Source of the DNA: Carya illinoinensis
Lineage: Eukaryota > Streptophyta > Magnoliopsida > Fagales > Juglandaceae
NCBI RefSeq assembly: GCF_018687715.1
Contig: NC_056762.1
Span: 18,531,364 to 18,595,363, forward strand
DNA: 64,000 nt
Direction: 5' to 3'
Shown here: positions 63,972-64,000 of the stretch, in pieces
How positions within the stretch are numbered: the first letter of the stretch is position 1
Layout of the letters: every line of letters starts with the position of its first letter
Program-made: the position numbers and the translations under genes
Notes under the pieces: model-generated
Told to the model about the DNA's origin: nothing
Databases searched by the model: none
Seen by the model: the letters and a program-made list of their open reading frames with translations, nothing else

Positions 63972-64000
63972 CCTTTTTATTTTTACCGCATCTCCGGTCG
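63972..64000 (+). repeat. Partial 5S spacer at right edge
   Basis: First 29 bp of a spacer: the last two C of the run, the double T-run and the first hairpin arm. The array continues beyond the window. Confidence 0.95.

Larger units (their letters stand above)
1..64000 (+). repeat. Tandem 5S rDNA array (210 genes, head to tail)
   Basis: The whole window is built from one repeating unit: a 120-bp 5S gene followed by a spacer of about 177-189 bp. All units point the same way, and I see no interruption or inversion. Start-to-start distances are 308 (143 times), 297 (62), 309 (2), 298 (1) and 307 (1) bp. The array runs past both window edges, so its full length is unknown. Known of plants: 5S genes usually sit in such arrays, transcribed by RNA polymerase III with TFIIIA, and only part of the copies is active. 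The array supplies 5S rRNA for the large ribosomal subunit. Inferred: the order of spacer variants shows nested block duplications, consistent with unequal exchange. Collapsed or duplicated assembly of such a region is possible and cannot be judged from sequence alone. Confidence 0.98.

Noticed and set aside
1..64000. CRISPR array
   Set aside because: Repeats are 120-bp genes with similar, not unique, spacers of about 180 bp; no cas genes; the repeat is recognisably 5S rRNA.
1..64000. Non-coding satellite or 5S-derived SINE cluster
   Set aside because: Every unit keeps a full-length gene with promoter and terminator; no poly-A tail, target-site duplication or tRNA/LINE-derived part is seen.
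1..64000. Linked 5S-35S rDNA or intervening tRNA genes
   Set aside because: No 18S, 5.8S, 25S or tRNA-like sequence appears between any genes; spacers are too short and all alike.
1..64000. An undescribed defence, mobile or biosynthetic system
   Set aside because: There is no protein-coding gene in the window. What is unusual is the arrangement of the rDNA units, not a new gene system.
1..64000. Prokaryotic origin of the 5S genes
   Set aside because: Genes are in a tandem array with internal pol III boxes, a TATA-like motif at -28 and T-run terminators, all plant nuclear features; bacterial 5S lies in rRNA operons.

Overview
This window is one uninterrupted tandem array of nuclear 5S ribosomal RNA genes from a flowering plant. 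There is no protein-coding gene in it. I find 210 complete 5S genes of 120 bp, all on the + strand. They are separated by 209 complete non-transcribed spacers, with part of a spacer at each window edge. The gene is the canonical plant 5S sequence. It starts GGGTGCGATC, has a BamHI site at gene positions 30-35, and carries an internal RNA polymerase III promoter: box A about 50-64, intermediate element about 67-72, box C about 80-97. It ends in a C-run followed by T-runs. Upstream of each gene is TATATTA at -28 to -22 and GC at -14/-13. The AATGCACC segment at gene positions 22-29 is what I recall from eudicots; grasses tend to have AAAGCACC. I therefore infer a eudicot chromosome, genus not determined.

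Unit lengths (start to start) are 308 bp (143 units), 297 bp (62), 309 bp (2), 298 bp (1) and 307 bp (1). Spacer classes used in the entries: A = full length with a perfect CCGGTC/GACCGG hairpin and TTTTTATTTTT; Aq = A with GGCAGGG replacing the second GGCATGG; V = G before the T-run and a GAGTACCGGG motif; F = a run of six T and GAGTACCGGG; L = T at gene position 120, then CC; B = 297 bp, lacking GTAGCAATGGG; B2 = B with TTTTAATTTTT; D = 297 bp, lacking 11 bp between two GGCATGG repeats; C = CTGGTC hairpin arm, TTTTAATTTTT and GGCATGAGAT; Cm = C with GGAATGAG; Cr = C with the second arm GACCAG; Cs = C with CATCGTG. By count there are 49 A/Aq, 6 V, 8 F, 17 full-length L, 53 B-type (including one L/B recombinant), 10 D and 66 C-family spacers. 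Gene variants are numbered on the 120-bp gene; upstream variants are numbered from the first gene base.

The units are not in random order. From 1 to about 18 kb, a 7-unit block of 2,112 bp (L-B-B2-F-B-C-D) recurs within a larger duplication of about 7 kb. From about 18 to 36 kb, Cr units appear and an 11-unit block of 3,355 bp (27197-33906) is present twice in tandem. From about 36 to 64 kb, a different family dominates: units with C at -1, Cs spacers, and an 8-unit block of about 2,442 bp. Two duplicated islands of first-domain material lie near 37.3-40.0 kb and 44.3-47.0 kb, offset by 7,029 bp. Gene variants travel with particular spacers: A11C after L, A16G after D, C49T between a B (once C) spacer and a C or F spacer, and A23T after a spacer ending in C. 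So homogenisation has spread blocks of several linked units rather than single genes.

I found no transposon, pseudogene fragment, tRNA or protein gene interrupting the array. Short reading frames of 60-99 codons recur because the unit recurs, and I do not consider them genes. The points of interest are the nested block structure, variation at promoter positions between copies, the compensating hairpin change in Cr spacers, the CpG/CHG-decay pattern, and two independent 11-bp deletions.
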